Positions 11,976-24,019 of a stretch of DNA of 64,000 nt are shown here, piece by piece. Within the stretch, counting starts at the first letter, position 1. Each line of letters starts with the position of its first letter. The DNA lies in contig OY992537.1 of the NCBI GenBank assembly GCA_963921195.1, forward strand, positions 150,133,341 to 150,197,340, read 5' to 3'. Position numbers and translations under genes: made by a program. The stretch is from Pegoplata infirma. Lineage: Eukaryota > Arthropoda > Insecta > Diptera > Anthomyiidae. The notes beneath the pieces were generated by a model. That model was not told where the DNA came from and ran no database searches. It saw nothing but the letters and a program-made list of their open reading frames with translations.

Positions 11976-12997
11976 ATGCGAATAAAGACGAATAGACCAT
12001 TTGTAGAATTTTACAGGGGACAATAAAAACGCAGGAAACGGTTAAAAAATAATATTTTTGTCAACTTTTTGGTATTAGCTTAAAGGTTTAAGTCACATCT
12101 ACCTATAGGTATAAGGTATTCGAAGGAGAACTTGTCAAAAATTGGACTTCAATTTTTTGCTTAAATGGAAAAAGGGCGAATATCCAAAAAAATGTATTGA
12201 AATTTGAATAAAAATGTGTTATTTTGCAGCAGATTTTGACTACATTTTCACGAGACTTGCAAAACTTGACGAACTATGGTTGGTATTTGTTTGTAACACT
12301 TTAAGGACTTCGAGGATACACTATTTAAGGATTTCAAGGACATGCAAAAAAATTTTTTTTTTTTAATTTTTTTTTCTAATATTCCTGCCTTTGATGCAGT
12401 AGTAATTCTTTATGACACTAAATACATTTTTAGGAATTATAATATTAACCCTTGACTGCATATTACGATGTAACATAAAAGGACATGAAAACATTTTTGT
12501 TTTTTTTCGCAAATCTGGTTAATTTGTTTGTATGTGCTAAGATTGTTTTTTTTTTTGTGTACAATTTCAAATTTTACCTAATATCAATTTTAAACTCGCA
12601 GCTAAATAATTTTTATATAATATTCTGTTAAGGATGGATATTCGCCCTTTTTGCTTTCCACACTTTAAAGTCTTATAACTCAAGAACGGTAAAATTTTTT
12701 GCCAATATAATAAGTGTGGTTTGTTCCTCGTAATGTTCTTTTAACACATTGTTACCGAAAGTAAAATTTTTGTATGTTTTTGTGTTGTATTTAATCAAAA
12801 TTGTGCGTTAGTTCACTCCCAATTTAAACAAAAATATAAAAATATACAAATTATTGCACTTTTAAAGTCATTTTTTTAGCCTTAAAAGTCAAAATTTCCC
12901 CAAAATTTCTGCATAGGATTTTAGGGCTCTGCTAATAAAATGCATTTATGCAAAAAACGTGTTTGCGAAAAAGTGGTCTATTCGTCCTTATTCGCAT
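11976..12997. mobile_element. MITE of about 1.02 kb with 25-bp inverted ends
   Basis: The left end ATGCGAATAAAGACGAATAG is mirrored by CTATTCGTCCTTATTCGCAT ending at 12997, with one difference in the first 20 bases. A second inverted pair, GGGCGAATATCC near 12175 and GGATATTCGCCC near 12635, lies inside. No target duplication could be fixed and there is no coding capacity. Confidence 0.6.
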
Positions 12998-13522
12998 GAA
13001 CTATTCAAATGTATTTTTTTTAAATAAATGTATTTTTTTAATAAGTATGCAAACAATTATTGCGGCCGAAATGTCAAAATAAAAGCAACTCTGTTTGTTA
13101 TTTGCACACAATTCCGTGTGCAAATGAAATATACTATTGGTTTTTTGTGAGGATATGAATAAAATTGTGAGGATAAATGCATGTGCAACTGAAATGTCAA
13201 ACGCATATAATTTGTTGTTGTGAGTTTGCACACTTTGCAAATATTCCTAGTTTATCAAATTTGCACCGTTTATCACCCAAAAAGCAAATGATGTGAGCTC
13301 CACTATTATACAGTTTTGAAAAATCTCAAAATATTTATCAAGTCAAAATAAACTTGAAAAATTTACTTGAGAACTAACATGCCGTTTACTTTGAGAATGC
13401 TATTGTTTTCACGTTGAGAATTATGCTATTCTCAACTGGTTTTCAAGGCTAAGGTTTGGATTTAAAATTAGATATCAATATAAGATTCAATGTTTTTTTT
13501 AAATGTAAATGTTTGTTGGGTT
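12998..13522. other. Non-coding stretch before the right inverted end
   Basis: The sequence is AT-rich with no recognised element. An open frame on the minus strand (13001-13240) has no family features. Short inverted phrases such as TTTGCACAC/GTGTGCAAA occur near 13105-13125 and 13225. I see nothing further here. Confidence 0.3.
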
Positions 13523-13800
13523 AGATATTTCAATTTGAAAATTTCAAATTTCCTTAACATATGCAATACTAAAATAAATATATTTATTTTTCAATATTTG
13601 AATTTATTGTAGGACAAACACTGTAGTAATAGTTTTTGTTAAGATAACTTTTGTAAATGAAAACTTTTTTGGCCAAATTTTTGGTCAGTTAATTTTTTAA
13701 TGTTCCCACGTTATATACTAAAAGATGGACCTTTAAATCATCTCGTAGAATGATGCTACCATACGAAAAAAACACTTTTTCGCGATTTTTAGCATGATGG

Positions 13801-14216
13801 TCCACAGCACATAGATGTTTTGTGTCTACTATTTGTTTTATAATGGATGCCTTTGTGATCTATTAGAACCAAGTTTTTAATTAAAAACCAATTTAGCGGT
13901 TAAATTCGAAAAAACATCAAATAATGAAGAATTTCGCGATTTTAAAGGCCGAAGATCAAAATCTTAAAACCAAATTAGCTTGAAAAATATTGCTACAGGT
14001 CATATCTGTGTTTTCTGTGCCATAAAATTTAAAAATCATTACCTTTGCAAATTTTTTCGTTAAAAAACCGGGTGAAAATAGGCCAATCTTTAAAGACATT
14101 TTGCAAAAAAACTGTACCATACATCAAAAAACGGAGTACGCCATTCGAATCAGCATGTCCGAAATATATAGAATTGATGGTCATACCTCTTGTTTATTTT
14201 TGACTGTTCCGCAGTG
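13801..14216. other. Spacer between the 7.25-kb element and duplicated CG-B
   Basis: This is non-coding sequence containing an inverted copy (about 14098-14160) of the 60-bp block found three times in the preceding element, so it probably belongs to a second, broken copy of that element. It ends at 14216, where duplicated CG-B sequence begins abruptly within AT-rich microhomology. Confidence 0.5.
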
Positions 14217-14540
14217 TAATTATATATAATTTTATGTAACTTTATATAGTTTTATACAGTTTTATACAATTTTATATTTTTTTATATAATTATATCTAAT
14301 TATATAATTTTGCTATTATTATATAAAAATAGGGGTCCAAATTTCGCATAAAATTATATAAAAAATTTATCAAAATATCCCGAGTAAAAAGGAATTTATA
14401 TAAATGTATATTATTTTATATGTTTTCATAAAACCATATACAACTATATGAGTCAAAGTATAAAATTATATCTCACTTTGAAATTTTCCAATTTTTTTAA
14501 ATGATGTCATATAAAATCATATCTAATTATATTGTTCATA

Positions 14541-15492
14541 CCCGAGTAAAAAAGATGTGATATAATCATATATGCTATTATATAGTTATTTATATTTATA
14601 TATGGTTATGCATGAACTTTGATATGGACATACAAGTTTATATATAGCATTGAATTTTTCCTTGTTTTTTAATATGATAGCATACATATTCATATCTATT
14701 TATATACTGATCTATATGAAATTTCATATGACATATAAGGTCGGAAATTTTTGGATATGGCAGATAAATAGATATATGATTTTATTTATAATTATATTCC
14801 GAAAAATTTTTTTAAAATTTTCGAAGTCTCGGACAATAAAAAAAAAAATCAAGTCCTAAATAATTTTATGAAAATTTTCCAAAGTCCCAGACACAAAATT
14901 TTTTTGGCAATTTTTTTGGAGTAAAAAAATCATTGAAAATGTTTTTTGAGAAATTAAATTTTTTTGAAAATTTAATTTTTTTGGAGTAAAAAAATCATTG
15001 AAAATGTTTTTTGAGAAATTTTATTTTTTTGAAAAGTTTTTAAGTTCCGAAAAAATGTTTTTAAATTTTCTAAGACACAAACATTTTTTTGGAAATTTAA
15101 ATCACTTATAAATGATTTTAGAAAAAAATTACAAATTTTTATTAACTTGCTAAGTTCCGAAAAAAATCCGAAGAATGCAATAAAAACTCTTCTAATTGAT
15201 AATGTATCCAATCTGATAAAATAATTTCTAATTTCACGTTTAAAATTCCAAAAATTTTACCAGATTTCATCCAATTATATAAACATTTATCTAATTTGAA
15301 ATTAGATAAATCCCATTTTTGGGATCAAACTTAATCAAATTTGATATTATTTTATCAAAAATAATAGAATTTGATATAATCGCATAATATTCGATCCGCC
15401 AATTTTCGGATCAAAATTAATATGGATTTACATAAAAGCATATCTGTTCATATATAATTAAATATTGCGTCATATCACTTTTTTTACTCGGG
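14541..15492 (+). mobile_element. CG-C element, copy 2
   Basis: This is the duplicate of 1711-2662, with the same 952-bp length, ends and TA flanks. Confidence 0.85.
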
Positions 15493-15498
15493 TAATAT

Positions 15499-16114
15499 CC
15501 CGAGTAAAAAAGTTCCTATATAATTGTATATAATTTTATAAACATCATATATGCTTAAATAAAATTATATAGAATTTGATGCGAAAAATGAGTCGATAAA
15601 ACTATATAAAATTTGATCAATGTTTCATATATTTTGATAATTTTTTTATATAATTTTATGCGAAATTTGGACCCCTATATTTATATAATAATAGCAAAAT
15701 TATATAATTAGATATAATTATATAAAAATATATAAAATTGTATAGAACTGTATAAAACTATATAAAGTTACATAAAATTATATATAATTATATATAATTA
15801 AAACAAAATTTTATGATTTATATAAAACTTTATATAATTTTATATAACTATAAAATTATATATTGTTTTATATAATTTGATATAGTTGTATATAATTATA
15901 TCTGATTATATAAATTTGCTTTTGTTATATAAAAATAGGGGTCCAAATTTCGCATAAAATTATATAAAAAATTTATCAAAACACAAGTAACATTGATAAA
16001 ATTTTATATGGTTTTATCGACTCATTTTTCGCATCAAATTCTATATAATTCTATTTAATCATATATGATGTTTATAAAATTATATACAATTATATAGGAA
16101 CTTTTTTACTCGGG
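15499..16114. mobile_element. CG-B element (616 bp), duplicate of copy 3
   Basis: This duplicates 2669-3284, including the palindromic arms and AT flanks. One substitution near 15829 separates the two. Confidence 0.85.
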
Positions 16115-16287
16115 ATATTAATATAAATGGTAGATGTAATCATACGTTGCACATAAAACTTAATCCGATTTCATACATTATTATACGTGACTTTATATCT
16201 AATTATATATAGGACTTTACTAAACAAAAAATCCAGTATCAATTTATGTATAATTATATATGACTAATATAATACCATTTAAAACTA

Positions 16288-17271
16288 CCCGAGTAAAAAA
16301 GTTCCTATATAGTTGTATATAATTTTATAAACATCATATATGATTAAACCCGAGTAAAAATTTTCTGGTCTAATCATATATAATTTGATACAATCTTATA
16401 TGAGTTAATATGCTTCCGTATAAATTTATATAAAATTGTATCTATCACTTTGATACGGTTGATCCACTTTATATGGTTAGATATGGCTCCATATATGATT
16501 AGATTCGTATTTTGGTTTTGCTCATCAAATTATATAAAAATTGATATTATAAGATCAATTTGATTTAATTAGATTTGACCAAATTCAGGATCAAATTGTA
16601 TCAATTTTTATATTTTTTGATCTAAAGTAATACAATTAGATATTATTTGATACAACCATTTTACGGATCAAATTAGATCTATTCAGTAAAATTAGCATAA
16701 TATTTTTACTAGGGAATAGAATTATATAGAATTTGATGCGAAAAATGAGTCGATAAAACCATATAAAATTTTATCAATGTTACTTATGTTTTGATAAATT
16801 TTTTATATAATTTTATGCGAAATTTGGACCCCTATTTTTATATAACAACAGCAAATTTATATAATCAGATATAATTATATACAACTATATCAAATTATAT
16901 AAAACAATATATATTTTTATAAAGTTATATAAAATTATATCAAGTTTTATATAATTCATAATTTTTTTTTAATTATATAAAATTATATATAATTTTATGT
17001 AACTTTATATAGTTTTATACAGTTTTATACAATTTTATATATTTTTATATAATTACATCTGATTATATAATTTTGCTTTTATTATATAAAAATAGGGGTC
17101 CAAATTTTGCATAAAATTATATAAAAAATTTATGAAAATATAAGAAACATTGATCAAATTTTATATAGTTTTATCGACTCATTTTTCGCATCAAATTCTA
17201 TATAATTCTATTTAATCATATATGATGTTTATAAAATTATATACAACTATATAGGAACTTTTTTACTCGGG
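16288..17271 (+). mobile_element. CG-B element, duplicate of copy 4, interrupted by CG-F
   Basis: This duplicates 3458-4442 with a one-base length difference in an A/T run. CG-F sits at the same internal site. Confidence 0.85.
16349..16714 (+). mobile_element. CG-F element, copy 2
   Basis: This duplicates 3519-3884: 366 bp, with the same mutated right end ACTAGGG and AA flanks. Confidence 0.85.
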
Positions 17272-17476
17272 TATATATGGTTCCATACTAAAAAAATTTC
17301 CAACAAAAATAATAGATATAATTATATGTGTCTTAAACGATAACATATCTGTGTTTGTATGGTACTATGTATATATACGAAAATTTCGTCTAAACTCAAT
17401 ATATATTTATAAATGGTCGCACATGTAATGGAATATATATTTTGATATAATCATGTATAAAAAAAATATTTTTTTG

Positions 17477-18012
17477 CCCTAGTAAAAAAAGAAAAAAAGT
17501 TCATGACTAATTAGATCCCAAATATGGCGGATACAATTACTTTAATAATTATCTACGGGTATATTTTATGATCCAGCGAGATAACCTTATATATAATGTG
17601 ATACGTGAATTGGGTCTATATAATTATATCAGTTTCAGAAAACTGATACGATTAAATATAATTTAAAACCATTATAACTGATCATATAATGCTCCTTATA
17701 ACGTCATATAAGTTGGATAACATTATATATAATAATATGCACTTTATGTAACGTTATATACAAAAATATGTTCTTTATGTAGTGCAATATCTAACCATAT
17801 ATATTTATGTCTTATAGTCTCAATTTATTTTATATTTTATCAGTCCGGATCAAACTGATAAAACCAGATAGACCCATTTTACGTATCATATTATATATGA
17901 GACTATCTGTTCAGATCTTGTAGGATAACCGAAGATAATATTTGAAACAATTGTGTCCACCATATTTGGGATCTAATTTGTCACGGCTATACATAACTCT
18001 TTTTTACTCGGG
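17477..18012 (+). mobile_element. CG-G element, copy 2
   Basis: This duplicates 4648-5183: 536 bp, with the same CCCTAG left end and TG flanks. Confidence 0.8.
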
Positions 18013-19121
18013 TGACCAAACAACTAGCCATATATAATTATATATGCCAGTATTTCAAAATTAATTTTTGTGTGTCAACATATATGGTTATACAAAACTT
18101 TTTATTGTATCATATAAGATTACATATGATTTTTGGGAACCCGAGTTCGATTCCCGGCCCAGTCGAGAAAAAAAAGTTTTTTTTTTATTTTTTTTAAATA
18201 GAAAATACTTTTTTATTGCATTTAATTTTTTTAGAACTAAAAAATTTTCATTTTTGGAATTTTTGCAACCATTTTAAAAAAATTATTTTTCTTTTATACA
18301 GTTATATATAACTATATTTGATTTTTTATAAAATTATCTATAATTTTTGGGAACCCGAGTTCGATTCCAGAAAAAAAATATATTTTTTTTATTTTTTTTA
18401 AATAGAAAACACTTTTTTATTGCATTTATTTTTTTTAGAACTAAAAAGTTTTCTTTTTTTGAATTTTTGCAATCATTTTTAAAAAATTATATTGCTGTTA
18501 TATAGTTATATATAACTATATTTAATTTATTATAAAATTATCTATCATTTTTGGGAACCCAAGTTCGATTCCAGAAAAAAATATATTTTTTATTTTTTTT
18601 TTTTAAATGGAAAACACTTTTTTATTGCATTTGTTTTTTTAGAACTTAAAAAATTTTGCTTTTTGAATTTTTGCAATCATTTTTAAAAATTTATATTGCA
18701 TTTATATAGTTAATAATAGCTATATTTGGTTTAAATTATCAAATTATCAATGATTTTTGGAACCCGATCTCAAATCTAATTCTGATTTCCTGATTCCATG
18801 AAAAATTTCAAATTTATAAGCCAAAGTCTTATTTCACTTTGGAAGCCTATGACTTGGAAATAAGGCATACCGCTACATTAAAATTATTGTTTAAGCTTAC
18901 CATGGAAGCCCCTAATAGCGCTGTACGTCATTCCAATTTTTTTTTTTTTTGCAAATTTTATCAAAAATTTTCTAAGTCTTTTTGAAAATTGTGTACAAGT
19001 GAATAACATATTTAATTGGATATAATCATATATGTATTACTATATGTTAGATCAATTTGATATAATTAGATACGATCAATTTATTTAAAACTAAGTCTTT
19101 TAAAGTTGTTATTTGCTAACA

Positions 19122-19212
19122 ACGTCCGCTGGTCTAGAGGGTAGAGATTGCGATTACAAAACGGAAGACTTGTGGTTCTAATCCCCGTCCGTTCGAAGTT
19201 TTTTTTTTTTTT
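19122..19212 (+). ncRNA. tRNA-like Pol III-type unit in CG-A copy 2
   Basis: It has the same A-box, B-box and T-run layout as the unit at 6294. This copy sits in an otherwise complete CG-A, immediately before the GC-rich 86-bp array. The acceptor stem does not pair. Confidence 0.6.
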
Positions 19213-19328
19213 ATTTATTTTCAGTTTGACATTATTATATCTAAAAATAAATCTAAAAACAGAAACATTTTTTGGATAAAAATGTATCCAATAATTTTTT
19301 TATAAAATCAAGATATCAGATATTATAA

Positions 19329-19625
19329 GATAACTTTGGCGCGGCCAAATTTCGGATGAAATTACATTATATAATATCCAATTTAATATAAAATCATGAT
19401 ATTGGATATTTTAAGATAACTTTGGCGCGGCCAATTTCCGGATGAAATTACATCATATTATATCATATTTAATACAAAATCATGATAATAGATAATTTGG
19501 GATAACTTTGGCGCGGCCAATTTCCGGATGAAATCACATACAATCAAATATTAAACTGTAACTTCATATATTATATGATGTTATGAGATAACTTTGGCGC
19601 GGCCAATTTTCGGATGAAATTTAGC
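19329..19625 (+). repeat. Subterminal array of four about 86-bp repeats with GC-rich core
   Basis: GATAACTTTGGCGCGGCCAA starts at 19329, 19415, 19501 and 19587, an exact 86-bp spacing, each followed by TTTCCGGATGAAAT or a close form. The core TTGGCGCGGCCAA is nearly palindromic and stands out in AT-rich surroundings. The array ends about 75 bp before the CG-A right terminus. It is conserved in inverted copies near 21935-22220, 28185-28470 and 57265-57550, with a deleted version at 36425-36590. A role as a protein-binding site, for example for a transposase, is inference. Confidence 0.75.
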
Positions 19626-20299
19626 AAAATCAGATCCAATAAATTATATATAATTTTATAAGATAACATGTTTTACCATACAATTTTTTTTTACTCGGGA
19701 TATGAAACATTGATCAAATTTTATATAGTTTTATCGACTCATTTTTCGCATCAAATTCTATATAATTATATTTAATCATATATGATGTTTATAAAATATA
19801 TACAACTATATAGGAACTTTTTTACTCGGGAATAGCAAAATTATATAATTAGATATAATTAGATATAATTATAAAAAAATATATAAAATTGTATAAAACT
19901 GTATTAAACTATATAAAGTTACATAAAATTATATATAATTATATATAATTAAAACAAAATTTTATGATTTATATAAAACTTGATATAATTTTATATAACT
20001 TTATAAAATTATATATTGTTTTATATAATTTGATATAGTTGTACATAATTATATCTGATTATATAAATTTGCTTTTGTTATATAAAAAAAGGGGTCCAAA
20101 TTTCGCATAAAATTATATAAAAAATTTATCAAAACACAAGTAACATTGATAAAATTTTATATGCTTTTATCGACTCATTTTTCGCATCAAATTCTATATA
20201 ATTCTTTATAATCATATATGATGTTTATAAAATTATATACAACTATATAAAAACTTTTTTACTCGGGTATATAAAATTTTTTTTTTGACCAAACAACTA

Positions 20300-21456
20300 C
20301 ACCATTTTAAATTGAAATTGAGAAATTCCAAACTCATATTGAGAAATAACAAATTGATATTGAGAAATGCAAGTTGATATTGAGAAAAAATAAATTGATA
20401 TTGAGAAATGAAAATTGATATTGAGAATACACAAATTGATATTAAGAAATGAAAATTGATATTAAGAAACACAAATTGATATTGAGAAATGAAAATTTAT
20501 ATTGAGAAAATACAAATTGATATTGTGAAATGACAAATTGATATTGAGAAACAAAATTGATATTGGGAAAAGACCAATTGATATTGAGAAATAAGAAATT
20601 GAAATTAAGAAAATACACATTGATATTGAGAAAAGAAAAATTGATATTGAGAAAATACAAATTGATATTGAGAAATTAAAAAATAATATTGAGAAAATAC
20701 AAATTGATATTGAGAAAATACAAATTGTATTAAGTAAAGGCAAATCCACTTTGTAAGAAAAAAATTTAAAATTTACAATGATCAAAACGGCACTGAATAT
20801 TTTATTAAGCGTGAAAATATTTTTTTTATAAAAATTACTCAAAAACACCATGGAGTTTATAGACAATTACTGCATTTGTCAGTACCCATGAATGTGAATA
20901 AAGTCTTTCTCAATATCAATCATATTTTTTTTCAATATTAGTTAATTTTTCTTGCCTCAATATTACATAGTATCTTCTTCTCAATTTAAATTTTTTTTTC
21001 TCAATATCAATTTGTATTTTCTCAATATTATTTTTTATTTTCTCAATAGCAATTTGTATTTTCTCAATATCAATTTGTCTTTTCTCAATATCAGATTTTA
21101 TTTTCTTAATTAAAATTTTTCATTTCTCAATATCAATTTGTCTTTTCCCAATATTAATTTTGTTTTCTCAATATCAATTTGTCTTTTCCCAATATCAATT
21201 TGTATTTTCTCAATATGAAATTTCATTTCTCAATATCAATTTGTATTTTCTCAATATCAATTTGTGTTTCTCAATGTAAATTTTCATTTCTTAATATCAA
21301 TTTGTGTATTCTTAATATCAATTTTCATTTCTCAATATCAATTTGTGTATTCTCAATATCAATTTTCATTTCTCAATATCAATTTGCTTTTTCTCAATAT
21401 CAATTTTCAATTCTCAATATCAATTTGTATTTTCTCAATATCAACTTAAAATGGTG
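20300..21456. mobile_element. Foldback element with minisatellite arms (1157 bp)
   Basis: The ends are CACCATTTTAAATTGA and the mirror TCAACTTAAAATGGTG. The left arm (about 20310-20735) is a tandem array of 18-20-bp units of the type AAATTGATATTGAGAAA; the right arm (about 20900-21450) is the same array inverted (TTTCTCAATATCAATTT). A unique loop of about 170 bp lies between. TA flanks both ends (20298-20299 and 21457-21458), and the unbroken CG-A site 'caaacaactagcc' at 5191 confirms a TA duplication. Open frames here translate the repeat only. Confidence 0.85.
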
Positions 21457-21458
21457 TA

Positions 21459-21813
21459 GCCATATATAATTATATATGCCAGTATTTCAAAATTTATTTT
21501 TGTGTTTCAACATATATGGTTATGCAAAACTTTTTATTGGATCATATAAGATTACATGATTTTTGGGAACCCGAGTTCGATTCCCGGCCCAGTCGAGAAA
21601 AAAAGTTTTTTTTTTTTTTTATTTTTTTTAAATATAAAACACTTTTTTATTGCATTTAGTTTTTTTAGAACTAAAAAATTTTCATATTTGGAATTTTTGT
21701 AATCATTTTTAAAAAATTATTTGTCTTTTATATAGTTATATATAACTATATTTGATTTATTATAAAATTATCTATGATTTTTGGGAACCCGAGTTCGATT
21801 CCAGAAAAAAAAT
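21459..21813 (+). mobile_element. CG-A copy 0, interior remnant with B-box core
   Basis: CG-A sequence resumes after the foldback element with 'gccatatataattatatatgcc' and runs through the first B-box unit at about 21568-21605 to the second at 21783. It stops at 21813 after AT, where an inverted CG-A copy begins. Confidence 0.75.
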
Positions 21814-22338
21814 ATCCCGAGTAAAAAAAATTGTATGGTAAAACATGTTATCCCGAGTAAAAAAAAATTGTATGGTAAAACATGTTATCTTATAAAAATA
21901 TATATAATTTATTGGATCTAATATTGCTAAATTTCATCCGAAAATTGGCCGCGCCAATGTTATCTCATAACATCTTATAATATATGAAGTTACAGTTTAA
22001 TATTTGATTGTATGTGATTTCATCCGGAAATTGGCCGCGCCAAAGTTATCCCAAATTATCTATTATCATGATTTTGTATTAAATATGATATGATATGATG
22101 TAATTTCATCCGGAAATTGGCCGCACCAAAGTTATCTTAAAATATCCAATATCATGATTTTATATTAAATTGGATATTATATAATGTAATTTCATCCGAA
22201 ATTTGGCCGCGCCAAAGTTATCTTATAATATCTGATATCTTGATTTTATAAAAAAAATTATTGGATACATTTTTATCCAAAAAATGTTTCTGTTTTTAGA
22301 TTTATTTTTAGATATAATAATGTCAAACTGAAAATAAA

Positions 22339-22430
22339 TAAAAAAAAAACTTCGAACGGACGGGGATTAGAACCACAAGTCTTCCGTTTTGAAATCGCAA
22401 TCTCTACCCTCTAGACCAGCGGACGTTGTT
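22339..22430 (-). ncRNA. tRNA-like Pol III-type unit in CG-A copy 3
   Basis: This is the inverted copy of the 6294 unit: T run (as A run at 22340-22349), B-box GGTTCTAATCC and A-box TGGTCTAGAGGGTAGAG on the minus strand. One change is seen in the anticodon region (TTTCAAAACG in place of TTACAAAACG). Confidence 0.55.
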
Positions 22431-23379
22431 AGCAAATAACAACTTTAAAAGACTTAGTTTTAAATAAATTGATCGTATCTAATTATATCAAATTGATCTA
22501 ACATATAGTAATATATGATTACATCGAATTAAATATGTTATTCACTTGTACACAATTTTCAAAAAGACTTAGAAAATTTTTGATAAAATTTGCAAAAAAA
22601 AAAAAAAATTGGAATGACGTACAACGCTAATAGGGGCTTCCATGGTTAGCTTAAACAATAATTTTAATGTAACGGTATGCCTTATTTACAAGTCATAGGC
22701 TTCCAAAGTGAAATAAGACTTCGGCTTATAAGTTTGAAATTTTTCATGGAATCAGCACACAGAAAACAGATTCAGTTGTTGCAACTGTATTGTTTGCCAA
22801 CTGAATTTTTGCGGTTGCACCAACTATCACAATATTCAGTTGCCTCTACTGCCAATTCAGTTGTCTCTACCGGTAAATATCTATCATAAGAACCGAATAT
22901 TTTTATGTTAAAATTGATCGAATTTTAAAAAGCGTTATATAGTTGTGCCAATCAATATTTTTTTAAACTGTTCACAGAGAAAAATAAATTTCCAACTGAA
23001 TTTTTCAGTTGTTTCAACTCATAATTCGGTTGCTGCTACTGCAGTTTGATGTGGCTAACGAATTTTATAGTTGTTTTAATTAAAAGACAGCTGTAATAAC
23101 AACATTTTGTTGTAACTACCGATATTTAGTTGTTTTAACCTTAATTCAAATGCATCCACCGATTTTGTGTTGCAACAACTGAATTTCAGTTGGAAATTAG
23201 CAAATTTGTTTTCTGTGTGTTTCTTTTGAAATAAAAATTTTTTAATATTTTTTTCTAGCAATTTTTCTGATTTATTTGATTGTAAAAATTTTATAATTTA
23301 AAAAGTGAAATAAATACATACAATAGAAAAAATAAATTAAAACTGATAATTCTAATAGAAAAAATTTAACATCTAAGAA

Positions 23380-23541
23380 TTTTTCTAAAAAAAAAATTGT
23401 CTCAGAAACTGCGAGACTTTCTAAAGCAAAAATAACTCGAAGTCTAAATATATCTCTTAAGAAAACATGTCAATGAAAAAATCAAAAAAATATCTCAGAC
23501 TTCTAGAATTTTTTTAATGGAAACATATCTCAGAATCCTAC
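23380..23541. repeat. Part of degenerate 'gtctcaga' repeat array
   Basis: This carries loosely repeated units containing TCTCAGA followed by TTTTTCTA/TAGAAAA-type runs. The same array resumes at 24491 after the nested CACAG element, which inserted into a site like 'cagaatcctaggattttt'. Confidence 0.5.
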
Positions 23542-23847
23542 ACAGAAAAAAAAAATTTGTCAATACAATTAATTTCATTGTTAATACAATTAAACATTTA
23601 ATTGAAACTGAGCCTACATTGGATTTTGTCAATACAACATTGACTTTTGTAACTTTTAAAAAAAATATCAACTCATTTTTGTCAATTAAATTCATTGTTG
23701 TATCAACAATGAAATTAATTGAAAAGTTTGTAATAAATTATATTAACGGAAATAAGCATGCTTTAATGTCATTTTATAAAAAAAAATCTAAAAATAGAAC
23801 AAAAAAAATCTAAAAAATTAAAAAAAACAAAAAAAAAAAAAACATTA

Positions 23848-23917
23848 GCCGGCAGCTGGAATCGAACCCGCAACGAACATGATACGAGTCTAGCACACTA
23901 CCACCGTGCTATTCCTT
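23848..23917 (-). ncRNA. tRNA-like unit 1 of 3
   Basis: The minus strand reads an A-box-like TAGCACGGTGGTAGTG, then about 25 bp, then the B-box GGGTTCGATTCC and, after GGCTAATG, a long T run (the A run at 23823-23842). A tRNA-like D arm and T arm are suggested, but the acceptor halves are not complementary. It is not one of the usual tRNA genes as far as I can tell. Confidence 0.6.
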
Positions 23918-24019
23918 GTATATATTTGTAGTTGACTATACGCGTATATTAAAGGAAATAAACCGGTTTTAATGTAATTTTATTTAAAAAAATATATAAA
24001 AAACTAAAAAAAAAAAATT

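Larger units (their letters stand above)
6549..13800. mobile_element. 7.25-kb element with about 280-bp terminal inverted repeats
   Basis: 6549-6835 is a near-perfect reverse complement of 13523-13800; the outermost bases are CCATCATGCTAAAAATCGCG and the mirror GCATGATGG. The long, well-matched ends suggest a DNA transposon of an unplaced group. No transposase or other protein can be read inside. The interior holds several internal inverted repeats, a mini-me-like repeat and a smaller MITE. No target duplication is evident: the left side is broken CG-A and the right side is unrelated sequence. Confidence 0.7.
14217..19380. repeat. Direct duplication, copy 2 (partner 1387-6551)
   Basis: This block is almost identical to 1387-6551. 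Its right side, unlike copy 1, continues into the true right end of CG-A and then into the right parts of CG-B copies 2 and 1. Copy 2 therefore lies in its original right-hand context while copy 1 lies in its original left-hand context. Confidence 0.9.
14379..19699 (+). mobile_element. CG-A copy 2, both ends present
   Basis: The left end CCCGAGTAAAAAGGAATTT is at 14379 and the right end AATTTTTTTTTACTCGGG at 19699. The flanks are AT on each side; the unbroken CG-B sequence 'aaaatatatgaaac' (inverted near 985-1000) proves a 2-bp AT duplication. In order it holds nested CG-C, CG-B, CG-B/CG-F and CG-G copies, the B-box tandem block, the tRNA-like unit and the 86-bp array. It encodes no transposase and must depend on one elsewhere. 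Confidence 0.85.
1061..19830 (+). mobile_element. CG-B copy 2 (1061-1548, 14217-14378 duplicate, 19700-19830)
   Basis: This copy starts at 1061 directly inside CG-B copy 1 and ends with ACTCGGG at 19830. Left flank 'tataataa' and right flank 'aatagcaaaa' overlap by AA when compared with the uninterrupted site in other CG-B copies, giving a 2-bp target duplication AA. It was itself interrupted by CG-A at 1549, and part of it was copied again at 14217-14378. Confidence 0.7.
868..20267 (+). mobile_element. CG-B copy 1 (discontinuous: 868-1060 and 19831-20267)
   Basis: The left end CCCGAGTAAAAAAGTTCC is at 868 and the right end GGAAC/AAAAC-TTTTTTACTCGGG at 20267. TA stands on both sides, and intact CG-A copies carry the unbroken site 'atcatgtataaaa'. 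Everything between 1061 and 19830 is later insertion or duplication. CG-B is a palindromic non-coding element with arms of about 290 bp. Confidence 0.7.

Noticed and set aside
6549..13800. Polinton/Maverick element
   Set aside because: Inverted ends are long, but the size is too small, the terminal bases do not fit and no polymerase, integrase or capsid frame is present.
20310..21450. Regularly spaced short repeats resembling a CRISPR array
   Set aside because: Units are contiguous with no unique spacers, arranged as an inverted pair in a eukaryotic element with a target duplication.
20462..21469. Open frames rich in SISQYQF/NINLCFL-type repeats on both strands
   Set aside because: They only translate the 18-20-bp minisatellite arms of the foldback element; the repeat length and lack of any non-repeat protein sequence argue against a gene.
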